In this document: positions 28,639 through 35,309 of the stretch, in pieces
Layout of the letters: each line of letters starts with the position of its first letter
Position numbering within the stretch: position 1 is the first letter of the stretch
DNA from: Oceaniovalibus sp. ACAM 378
Lineage (GTDB): Bacteria; Pseudomonadota; Alphaproteobacteria; Rhodobacterales; Rhodobacteraceae
Length of the DNA stretch: 64,000 bases
NCBI RefSeq assembly: GCF_008085915.1
Contig: NZ_VSJK01000006.1
Coordinates: 248,001 to 312,000 of the forward strand
Direction of reading: 5' to 3'
Translations under genes and position numbers: made by a program
The notes under the pieces: generated by a model
Seen by the model: the letters and a program-made list of their open reading frames with translations, nothing else
Database searches by the model: none
Told to the model about the DNA's origin: nothing

Positions 28639-28672
28639 GAACGTTTCTAAAAATAAAAGGATCAGGGTTCGG

Positions 28673-29500
28673 ATGACTGCTCAAATTCACGTTGACGATC
28701 TTTCGGGGCAGATCGGCGATGATCTGCCATATCTGCGCCGCTATGCACGCGCACTCACCGGCAGTCAGGAGACCGGCGATCGTTATGCTGCCGCCACTCT
28801 TGAGGCAATTCTGATCGACCGGTCGATTTTCCAGTCGCATCTTCAGCCAAAAGTGGCGCTTTTCCGGGCGTTTCACCTGATCTGGGCGACATCTGGTGCG
28901 CCTACTGCCGATACTGAAGCGCCGGCGACACGGCTGGAATCCGCGGCGCTCGACCATATGGCGGGGCTGACCAACAACAGTCGCGAGGTTCTGTTGCTGT
29001 CGACAATCGAATCCTTCACCTATGCCGAAGTCGGGCAGATCATGGAGATCACCGCGGACGAGGCGGGCGAACTGGCTGCGGTTGCGATTGCCGAAATGGA
29101 AAGATCCATGGCTGGCAAGGTGATGATCATCGAAGATGAGGCGATCATCGCCATGGATATTCACTCCATCGTCTCCGAGATGGGCCATTCGGTTACCGGC
29201 ATCGCCCGGACCCGCAAAGCGGCCGTCGAACTGGGCAGCCGCGAACGGCCCGATCTGATCTTGGCCGATATTCAGCTGGCCGACAATTCGTCGGGCATTG
29301 ATGCGGTGAACGATCTTCTGGCGCAGTTCGATAATATCCCGGTGATTTTCATCACCGCTTTCCCCGAACGGCTGCTTACAGGAGACAAGCCCGAACCGGC
29401 ATTTCTGATCTCGAAGCCGTATTCGGAAGAGCAGGTGCGCTCTGCCGTCAGTCAGGCGATGTTCTTCTCCAGTACGGAAACGCTTAAATCGCCGGTCTGA
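28673..29500 (+). CDS. phyR: PhyR response regulator, anti-anti-sigma factor
   Basis: PhyR has an N-terminal sigma-like domain (residues 1-140, resembling EcfG regions 2 and 4) and a C-terminal receiver domain (about 148-265) with the phospho-acceptor Asp199 in DLILADIQLAD, an acidic pocket at EDE (154-156) and the switch Lys in SKPYS. When phosphorylated it binds NepR and frees EcfG. The 275-residue length is normal. The start at 28673 gives the family N-terminus. It is divergent from nepR-ecfG, with a shared palindromic promoter between them. Confidence 0.95.
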   Translation: MTAQIHVDDLSGQIGDDLPYLRRYARALTGSQETGDRYAAATLEAILIDRSIFQSHLQPKVALFRAFHLIWATSGAPTADTEAPATRLESAALDHMAGLTNNSREVLLLSTIESFTYAEVGQIMEITADEAGELAAVAIAEMERSMAGKVMIIEDEAIIAMDIHSIVSEMGHSVTGIARTRKAAVELGSRERPDLILADIQLADNSSGIDAVNDLLAQFDNIPVIFITAFPERLLTGDKPEPAFLISKPYSEEQVRSAVSQAMFFSSTETLKSPV

Positions 29501-29531
29501 TCCGGTTTGACGATCGCGCCAGTATTGGAAG

Positions 29532-29565
29532 CACCCCGTCCGATATCCGGGCGGGGTGTTTTTTT
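29532..29565 (+). terminator. Rho-independent terminator after phyR
   Basis: An 11-bp stem with one G-T pair (starting CACCCCG, ending CGGGGTG) at 29532-29558 is followed by seven T (29559-29565). The T run overlaps the last codon and stop of the convergent DUF1328 gene. Confidence 0.85.
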
Positions 29566-29737
29566 ATCGGCGGTCCGGGCGTCCGGCCACACGCCCCGCC
29601 AACGTGCCGACAGACAGGAACAGAAACAGATAAAAGACTGCGCGGGCCAGTGTGCCGTACAAACCTGTGGCGCCGCCAAATCCAAAAGCGGCCGCGCCCA
29701 GCGCAATAATAAGAAAAGCCAGTGCCCATCTGAGCAT
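29564..29737 (-). CDS. DUF1328 small membrane protein
   Basis: This 57-residue protein (MLRWALAFLIIALGAAAFGFGG, then LYGTLARAVFYLFLFLSV) has two membrane segments and matches the DUF1328/YtjA family. The family occurs widely in stress-induced gene sets of proteobacteria but its function is unknown. A near-consensus EcfG promoter lies about 80 bp upstream (29819-29843). Its stop lies in the T run of the phyR terminator. Confidence 0.85.
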   Translation of the reverse strand: MLRWALAFLIIALGAAAFGFGGATGLYGTLARAVFYLFLFLSVGTLAGRVAGRPDRR

Positions 29738-29818
29738 GGATTATTTCCTTTGATGGTGGACCGGCCCGATTTTACGGGCCTTACTCTCGGGCCCGGGTTA
29801 CAGGTGGTTACACGTAAA

Positions 29819-29843
29819 ACCGCCGCGACGGGCAGATTGTTCC
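29819..29843 (-). promoter_or_regulatory. Near-consensus EcfG promoter for the DUF1328 gene
   Basis: On the minus strand GGAAC (29843-29839) is followed after 16 bp by CGGT, or after 17 bp by GGTT, each three of four matches to CGTT. The DUF1328 ATG is about 80 bp downstream. This is weaker than the exact matches nearby. Confidence 0.5.
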
Positions 29844-29870
29844 CTGGTGCGACAATTCATGCTGCAGCGC

Positions 29871-29895
29871 GGAACCGTTCGGTGTTTCGGGCGTT
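29871..29895 (+). promoter_or_regulatory. EcfG-dependent promoter for the DUF883-DUF1469 pair
   Basis: GGAAC at 29871-29875 and CGTT at 29892-29895 are exactly 16 bp apart, a full consensus match on the plus strand. The DUF883 ATG is 30 bp further on, after a GAGGAG ribosome-binding site. Confidence 0.85.
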
Positions 29896-29925
29896 GATGA
29901 CACAGAAATTCTGAGGAGCTCCACC

Positions 29926-30237
29926 ATGGCCACGACCAAGACCCCGACCCCCGAAGATCTTTCGATGCAGATCGACCAGCTTAAGCTGGACATCGCATTG
30001 CTGACCGAAACAATCACCGATATTGGCAAAAGCAAGGGCGATGAGCTTGCTGACACAGTGCGCTCCAAGGCGCGTTCCGCCCGTGCCGCCGGAGAAGAGC
30101 AGGTTGCCGAGTTGCAGCGTCGCGCTCAGGAAACCGCAAATTCCGCCGAAGATTATGTGCGTGCCAACCCCGCTGCGGCTTTGGGGATTGCGGCCGGGTT
30201 CGGACTTTTGGTCGGTCTTATCACTTCGCGACGCTGA
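29926..30237 (+). CDS. DUF883 (ElaB/YqjD-like) membrane-anchored protein
   Basis: The 103-residue protein is mostly a charged helical rod (residues 10-75) and ends with VRANPAAALGIAAGFGLLVGLITSRR, the C-terminal membrane anchor of the ElaB/YqjD/YgaM family. In E. coli these are stationary-phase proteins that bind ribosomes at the inner membrane. Here an exact EcfG promoter 30 bp upstream predicts stress induction. It is followed 4 bp later by a small membrane protein gene. Confidence 0.88.
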   Translation: MATTKTPTPEDLSMQIDQLKLDIALLTETITDIGKSKGDELADTVRSKARSARAAGEEQVAELQRRAQETANSAEDYVRANPAAALGIAAGFGLLVGLITSRR

Positions 30238-30241
30238 TCTG

Positions 30242-30598
30242 ATGTTAAGCAGCCTGCTGCAAGCTTTCCAATCCAACCTGCGCCGTGCCGCACAGCGCGC
30301 CGCCATTGGCGCAATTGCGCTGATTTTCTGCATGACCGGCGTGTTCTTTCTGACGCTGGCCGCTTGGATCGCACTTGCTGCGGCTCTGGGCGCGCTCAGT
30401 GCGGCGCTGATCCTTGGGTTGGTGTTCATGGGGGTTGGCCTTTTGGCCTTTGCTCTGGTCGCGATGCGGCGGACATCGGTGCCTCATCGAAGCGTACCAC
30501 CCGCGCCACCGCCACCACCGCCCCCGGTTCGTCAGACTGATCTGATAAACGCCTTTCTGGCCGGATTGGACGCCGCCAAGTCCATGCGGCGGCGCTGA
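30242..30598 (+). CDS. Holin-like DUF1469 (phage holin superfamily) small membrane protein
   Basis: The ATG at 30242 follows the DUF883 stop by 4 bp. The 118-residue protein has two long hydrophobic helices (about residues 20-45 and 48-72), a proline run (PPAPPPPPPP) and a basic C-terminus. This matches the DUF1469 or phage-holin-like family that often travels with DUF883 proteins. It is a cellular envelope protein, not evidence of a prophage. Transcription from the same stress promoter is inferred. Confidence 0.72.
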   Translation: MLSSLLQAFQSNLRRAAQRAAIGAIALIFCMTGVFFLTLAAWIALAAALGALSAALILGLVFMGVGLLAFALVAMRRTSVPHRSVPPAPPPPPPPVRQTDLINAFLAGLDAAKSMRRR

Positions 30599-30659
30599 GC
30601 CAAAAGGATTCTCTGTGCCTGTCTTTGGCATAGAGCGCACGGTGGAGGAGAGGTCTGAT

Positions 30660-30690
30660 CCCGGGGAGTAAATTCCCGGGCCGTCTTTTT
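30660..30690 (+). terminator. Rho-independent terminator after the DUF883 pair
   Basis: An 8-bp stem (CCCGGGGA at 30660-30667 with TTCCCGGG at 30673-30680, one G-T pair) and GTAAA loop are followed by CCGTC and a TTTTT run. The rest of the 307-bp gap before the Crp/Fnr gene holds an 8-bp tandem repeat but no recognised gene. Confidence 0.75.
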
Positions 30691-30800
30691 GCGGTTTGCC
30701 GACGTCGGGTCATCGATGGCGGTCTTAGACCGGTTTATGTGCCGGGAAATACCGGATTCCGGTTTGGGTTATTGGCAGGCCAATCAACTCCCGGCAGCGC

Positions 30801-30824
30801 GGGGTGCTGGGGTGCTGGGGTGCT
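30801..30824. repeat. Three perfect tandem copies of GGGGTGCT
   Basis: Copies are at 30801-30808, 30809-30816 and 30817-30824, about 80 bp before the Crp/Fnr start codon. Short perfect repeats of this kind can change copy number by slippage. Confidence 0.85.
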
Positions 30825-30905
30825 ATGGTCGGTCACCAGACCGCACTGGTCCATCCTCGCTTGGCGCCGGGATGGCCCCGTCCAAGACACCGACAGGAGG
30901 CAAGA

Positions 30906-31634
30906 ATGCCGACGAAATGCTTCAATTGTCCCCTGCGCCGGAAATCGATTTTCTCGCCCATGACTGACGATGAAGTTGCTTTCATGTCGCGGTTCAAGAC
31001 TGGCGAGCTGACGGTAGATCCTGGGACACAGCTCTTGATGGACGGGTCGAATTCGCCACAGCTTTATACCGCTCTCAGCGGAATGGGCGTGCGGTATAAG
31101 ACGCTTCTTGACGGTCGGCGACAGGTCGTCAGCTTTGTCTTTCCCGGCGATCTGATCGGGATGCAGGCCGGAATAATGGGCGAAATGAAGCACTCTGTTG
31201 AAGCAACCACAGCGATGACGCTGTGCGTGTTCAGCCGCAGCGATGTCTGGAACCTGTTCAAGACCCATCCCTCCCGTGCTTTTGACATGACCTGGCTGGC
31301 GGCCGTCGAGGAAAATTTTCTGGGTGATGCTCTGGCGACCATTGGCCAGAGGACCGCGATCGAGCGTATCTCCTGGGCCATGGTCAAGATGTTCCGACGG
31401 GCCGAGGCTCTTGAGATGACCGACGGTCAGTTCATGCCGCTGCCGTACCGGCAACAGGATCTGGCGGATGCTCTGGGGCTGTCGCTGGTCCACACCAACA
31501 AGACGCTGGGAAAGCTGCGCGAGCGGCAACTTGCGTCCTGGGCCGATCGAAAACTGCATCTGATGGATATTGATGCACTGGCCCGGATCGCGCAGATCGA
31601 ACACGAAGAACCCGAGATGCGCCCGCTGATGTAG
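30906..31634 (+). CDS. Crp/Fnr family transcription regulator
   Basis: The ATG at 30906 has an AGGAGG site. The 242-residue protein has a cNMP-binding-type beta-roll domain (about residues 20-135: VSFVFPGDLIGMQAG) and a C-terminal winged helix with the recognition segment YRQQDLADALGLSLVHTNKTLGKL. The N-terminus has CFNCPLR only, without the four cysteines of oxygen-sensing FNR, so an FNR-type 4Fe-4S cluster is unlikely. It lies between two stress-controlled units and may be part of the same network, but no EcfG promoter was found in front of it. Effector and targets are unknown. Confidence 0.88.
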   Translation: MPTKCFNCPLRRKSIFSPMTDDEVAFMSRFKTGELTVDPGTQLLMDGSNSPQLYTALSGMGVRYKTLLDGRRQVVSFVFPGDLIGMQAGIMGEMKHSVEATTAMTLCVFSRSDVWNLFKTHPSRAFDMTWLAAVEENFLGDALATIGQRTAIERISWAMVKMFRRAEALEMTDGQFMPLPYRQQDLADALGLSLVHTNKTLGKLRERQLASWADRKLHLMDIDALARIAQIEHEEPEMRPLM

Positions 31635-31637
31635 CTG

Positions 31638-32555
31638 TCAGATTAATTCATCTGCGGCAGGCGGGTCTGGCAGAGGCGCGCGCGCTGTCGGCTCTGCTCC
31701 AAACGAGGTCATCCGCAGGCGCGCACGGTCCAGTTCGGCATTCAGGGACGCACCCAGCAAGACGACATAAGCGCTGATATAGAACCACATCAAAAGCGCG
31801 ATAACGGCGCCAAGAGCCCCGTAGATCTCGTTGTATTTTCCGAAATTGGCGAGGTACAGCGAGAATCCATAGGACGCCAGACCCCAGATCACCACAGCAA
31901 CGACAGCCCCGGATGTGAACCATGCCGGGCGTGACCGCCGCCGGTTCGGACCATAGCGATAGATCACGCCAAGCCCGAACATGACCACGGCACCGGCGAC
32001 AATCCAGCGTACCGAAGACAGCGCCAGTTGCATCAGCGGCCCCAACGGCAGGAACGCCAGAACGATGGGAACGATCACCACCGATGCAAGGGCGACCAGC
32101 ACCATTCCGATCAGCGCAAAGGTGAGCGCAAGCGCGACAAGGACCTGGCGGAAACTGTTGCGGTTCGAGACGTGATAGATCGCGTTCAGCCCCCGGATCA
32201 AAGCCGCCACCCCGGCCCGTGAAGACCAAAGCGCGGCTCCGGTCGAAATCGCCGTGGCCCATCCCAGGGCGCTGTTATTGGCACGGACCAGTTGGCTCAC
32301 CTGAGTGTCGAGGATGGCAAAGGCCTCGGGTGGGACAAGGCCGCGAAACAGTTGGACCTGCGCGTCGACGATCACCGGATCGGCGATCACGCCCCAAAGC
32401 GCAATAATCGCTGCAATAGCCGGAAAAATGGCGAGCATGGCATAGAAAGCCACACCCGCCGAAATCAGGCCGAGGTTCAGATCGTTCATTCCGTTGAAGA
32501 CCGCCAAGGACGCCCGCCACCAGATTTTCGAGGTTGGCGGCGAGATTGGCGTCAT
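31638..32555 (-). CDS. YihY/virulence factor BrkB family membrane protein
   Basis: The start at 32555 follows an AGGAG site and matches the family N-terminus. The 305-residue protein has about six membrane segments, with the family features LISAGVAFYAMLAIFPAIAAI near residue 30 and YGALGAVIALLMWFYISAYVVLLGASLNAEL near residue 245. Despite old names (BrkB, ribonuclease BN) the family's function is unknown. It follows a PLDc_N small protein by 16 bp, and both are probably driven by the EcfG promoter at 32782-32807. Confidence 0.9.
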   Translation of the reverse strand: MTPISPPTSKIWWRASLAVFNGMNDLNLGLISAGVAFYAMLAIFPAIAAIIALWGVIADPVIVDAQVQLFRGLVPPEAFAILDTQVSQLVRANNSALGWATAISTGAALWSSRAGVAALIRGLNAIYHVSNRNSFRQVLVALALTFALIGMVLVALASVVIVPIVLAFLPLGPLMQLALSSVRWIVAGAVVMFGLGVIYRYGPNRRRSRPAWFTSGAVVAVVIWGLASYGFSLYLANFGKYNEIYGALGAVIALLMWFYISAYVVLLGASLNAELDRARLRMTSFGAEPTARAPLPDPPAADELI

Positions 32556-32571
32556 GGGTGCTCCTGGAGGG

Positions 32572-32751
32572 TTAAACCGCCTTACCGCGCGGCCCCGCAA
32601 AATACCATATAATGAAGCCAATTATCGGCAGGATCAGGACCAGAAGGATCCACATCACTTTGGTTCCGGTCGATTCTCTTGATCCGATGATTGAGATGAG
32701 TGCATAAATATCGAGCACGAAAACGATCAGACCGCCCAGACCTGTCAGCAT
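32572..32751 (-). CDS. PLDc_N-domain small membrane protein
   Basis: This 59-residue frame has two hydrophobic helices, GLGGLIVFVLDIYALISIIG and VMWILLVLILPIIGFIIWYF, with the ending AGPRG. That is the pattern of the phospholipase D N-terminal (PLDc_N) membrane module found as stand-alone small proteins. Function is unknown. An exact EcfG promoter ends 31 bp upstream of its start. The YihY gene follows 16 bp downstream, suggesting a two-gene stress operon. Confidence 0.82.
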   Translation of the reverse strand: MLTGLGGLIVFVLDIYALISIIGSRESTGTKVMWILLVLILPIIGFIIWYFAGPRGKAV

Positions 32752-32781
32752 CTTGAAATTCCTTGTTCTGCGTCGGTGCTC

Positions 32782-32807
32782 AACGCGTTCTACCCGTGTC
32801 GGGTTCC
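32782..32807 (-). promoter_or_regulatory. EcfG-dependent promoter for PLDc_N-yihY
   Basis: On the minus strand GGAAC (32807-32803) and CGTT (32785-32782) are 17 bp apart, within the EcfG consensus of 16 or 17. The first start codon is 31 bp downstream. The rest of the 324-bp gap to iolG holds no recognised gene. Confidence 0.82.
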
Positions 32808-33075
32808 GGAATCAGCCCGGAGGTGTCGGGTTTTTGATCGGCAGTTTGCCACCCCGCGCCTGTTTCCGGGCACCGATCAGCGGCCGGATGCCGTATCGCG
32901 GACCAGAGTCCGATGGCATCTGCGCGGTGAATGTAAGGATCGTTTCGTCCGCAAGGTCTGGTCAGACCCCGTTGGGGTCAGGTTCCGCCAAGGACCCCTT
33001 GCGATCCGGCTTTCCGTTTCGTGTCATTGCGTTATTGTGCTGCACGAACCCGGTTGCGTCGCAAAGGACTGCAAA

Positions 33076-34077
33076 ATGACCGTAAGATTTGCCATTCTCG
33101 GTGCCGGCCGCATCGGGCAGGTGCACGCCGCTGCAATCGCCTCGGTCCCCGGTGCAGCGCTGATTGCGATATCCGACCCGGTAGAACAGGCCGCCGCCCG
33201 TGTCCGTGACGCCTTTGGTGCCGATATCCGCAGCATCGATGCCATCGCAGACGCCGACGATGTCGACGCCGTGGTGATCTGCACCCCAACCGACACCCAC
33301 GCTGATCTGATCGAAAGGTTCACGGGCGCGGGCAAGGCGGTATTTTGCGAAAAGCCGGTCGACCTTGATCTTGCCCGGGTCAAGGCGTGTCTGGCCCATG
33401 TCGAGAGGGTCGCGGGCATACTGATGGTCGGGTTTCAGCGCCGCTTTGATCCCGATTTCAACGCGCTGAAATCCGCAATCGACGCCGGTCGGATCGGTGC
33501 CGTCGAAATGGTGACATTGACCAGCCGCGATCCCGGCCCGCCGCCGGTAGACTATATCGCCCGCTCGGGGGGGATTTTTCGGGACATGATGATCCATGAT
33601 TTCGACGTCGCCCGGTGGGTGCTGGGCGAAGAGGTGGCCTATGTGATGGCCGCCGCGTCAAATCTTGTCGATCCCGCCATCGGGGCCGCCGGAGATTTTG
33701 ACAGTGCGAATGTGATCCTGACCACGGCATCGGGCAAGCAGGCCGTCATCACCAACAGTCGCCGTGCCGCCTATGGCTATGATCAGCGGATCGAGGTGCA
33801 CGGATCGCTGGGCAGCGTCAGTGCCGAAAATACCCACATGGCAAGGATAGAGATCGCAGACCGGGACGGATACCATCGCCCGCCGTTGCTGGATTTCTTC
33901 ATGTCCCGCTATACTGCCGCCTATGCTGCTGAAATCGCCGCCTTTGTTCACTGCGTCACCACCGGCGCACCGGTTCCCACAACGGGTCATGACGGGTTGA
34001 TGGCGCTGGCGTTGGCCGAGGCGGCGTTGCGGTCGGTGGCCGAAGGGCGGCGGGTGGCAATCGGTGAACTGATCTGA
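33076..34077 (+). CDS. iolG: Inositol 2-dehydrogenase
   Basis: IolG oxidises myo-inositol to 2-keto-myo-inositol with NAD+. The 333-residue protein has an N-terminal Rossmann motif (ILGAGRIGQVHAAAI, residues 6-20), the EKPVDLD motif of the GFO/IDH/MocA family, and GGIFRDMMIHDFDVARWVLGE carrying the catalytic Asp/His region. Downstream genes for the next steps (iolE, iolD) support inositol over other sugars. The start at 33076 follows AAAGGA. The in-frame extension upstream runs into the divergent stress promoter and is rejected. Confidence 0.88.
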   Translation: MTVRFAILGAGRIGQVHAAAIASVPGAALIAISDPVEQAAARVRDAFGADIRSIDAIADADDVDAVVICTPTDTHADLIERFTGAGKAVFCEKPVDLDLARVKACLAHVERVAGILMVGFQRRFDPDFNALKSAIDAGRIGAVEMVTLTSRDPGPPPVDYIARSGGIFRDMMIHDFDVARWVLGEEVAYVMAAASNLVDPAIGAAGDFDSANVILTTASGKQAVITNSRRAAYGYDQRIEVHGSLGSVSAENTHMARIEIADRDGYHRPPLLDFFMSRYTAAYAAEIAAFVHCVTTGAPVPTTGHDGLMALALAEAALRSVAEGRRVAIGELI

Positions 34078-34256
34078 TGTTCAACTTCGATCACCCGTTC
34101 TATCGCCCCCTGTGGCGCCGCATCGCAATCACCGGGTTCTGTTTGGTCTGGGCAGTATTCGAGTTCGCCCAGGGTGCGCCGGTCTGGGCGATGATCTTTG
34201 CAGGGTTGGGCGCGTTGACCGGCTATCACTTTTTTGTGGCGAAAAAAGGCGATTGA
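34077..34256 (+). CDS. Small membrane protein, possibly DUF3329
   Basis: This 59-residue frame overlaps the iolG stop by one base (TGATG). It begins MFNFDHPFYRPLWRRIAITG and has two hydrophobic helices (about residues 15-30 and 36-54). The HPF..PLWRR opening resembles small DUF3329-type proteins of Rhodobacteraceae, though I cannot confirm it. The tight overlap suggests translation coupled to iolG. Its relation to inositol use is unknown. Confidence 0.65.
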   Translation: MFNFDHPFYRPLWRRIAITGFCLVWAVFEFAQGAPVWAMIFAGLGALTGYHFFVAKKGD

Positions 34257-34313
34257 TCCAGACTCCCGGCAGCGTTGCCGGTGCCGGGCCTTGCAGCCGG
34301 AGTGATCCCGCGC

Positions 34314-35201
34314 TCAGAATCCGATGGACTGCAGATAGGTGCGGTTGGTCCGGGCATCTTCGACGGGGTTGGACGGGCCTTCGGGGTCGCAATCCTGCTC
34401 GACCGTGCACCAGCCATCAAATCCGTTGTCCAGCAGGATTTGCCGCACCGCCGGAAAATCCACATCGCCCTGTCCGAGATTGCAAAAAATCCCCTGAGCG
34501 CAGGCGTCATAGAAGCCCGTGCGATTTGCCACCACCTGTGCCTTGACGATGGGGTCTATGTCCTTGAAATGCATATAACTGATACGCTCGATATGCCGTT
34601 TCATAAAGGCCACGGGATCGAAGCCGGCATAGGAATGATGCCCGGTGTCGAAACAGATTTTCAGGTGGTTTTCATCCACCTCGCCCAGAAGACGCTCCAA
34701 CTCGGGTTCGAAATCGACAAAGCCGGCGGCGTGGGCGTGGATGCCGACGGTCAGGCCGAAATCCTCGGTGCCGATTTTTGCCACCGTCGCGATGCGGTCG
34801 CGAAAGGCGGTCCATTCAGCCGTGTCCATCTGTTCGGCCTCATCCGCGCGCCCGGCGGTCGGGGCGCGCCGGGGCGAAATTGAATCGATCAGCACCAGAT
34901 GACGCGCGCCATGTGCGCTCAGCGCCCGGCAGGTGCGCAGCGCACCGTCCATCACATCGTCCCATTGGTCCGGATCGTGAAAAGCGCGAAACACCACACC
35001 GCCGATCAATGTCTGGCCATGTTCGTCCAAGGCTTCCGCCAATTCGACGGGATCTTCAGGCATGAAGCCGACAGGGCCAAGTTCGATGCCGCTGTATCCC
35101 GCTGCGGCGTTTTCGGCGAGAACCCGACGCCAGTCAGGGTTGCGCGGATCCTTGGCGAATTCGACACCCCATGAGCAGGGCGCATTGCCGATGGTGATCA
35201 T
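34314..35201 (-). CDS. iolE: Myo-inosose-2 dehydratase
   Basis: IolE dehydrates 2-keto-myo-inositol to the trihydroxycyclohexane-dione that IolD hydrolyses. The 295-residue TIM-barrel protein starts MITIGNAPCSWGVEFA, the typical IolE N-terminus, and has GYSGIELGPVGFMP, IGIHAHAAGF-like and CFDTGHHSYAG metal-site segments, with YMHFKDIDP near residue 206. The start at 35201 is divergent from iolD with a 108-bp shared control region. The in-frame extension to 35318 would overlap iolD. Confidence 0.92.
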   Translation of the reverse strand: MITIGNAPCSWGVEFAKDPRNPDWRRVLAENAAAGYSGIELGPVGFMPEDPVELAEALDEHGQTLIGGVVFRAFHDPDQWDDVMDGALRTCRALSAHGARHLVLIDSISPRRAPTAGRADEAEQMDTAEWTAFRDRIATVAKIGTEDFGLTVGIHAHAAGFVDFEPELERLLGEVDENHLKICFDTGHHSYAGFDPVAFMKRHIERISYMHFKDIDPIVKAQVVANRTGFYDACAQGIFCNLGQGDVDFPAVRQILLDNGFDGWCTVEQDCDPEGPSNPVEDARTNRTYLQSIGF

Positions 35202-35309
35202 GTGGTTGTCCCTTTCTCTCAACGCCAACTCGGCGCGGCTGCAAGTGTGCTGTGCTTGACAGTCGCGTCCGGTCAATGGCCAATCTGTATTGAATGTACG
35301 GAGAATGAT

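Noticed and set aside
30242-30598. Holin-like protein as a sign of a prophage
   Set aside because: No other phage gene is nearby, and DUF1469 proteins paired with DUF883 are normal cellular envelope proteins.
30906-31634. Oxygen-sensing FNR
   Set aside because: Only two N-terminal cysteines (CFNC) are present, not the four needed for the FNR cluster, so it is called Crp/Fnr family only.
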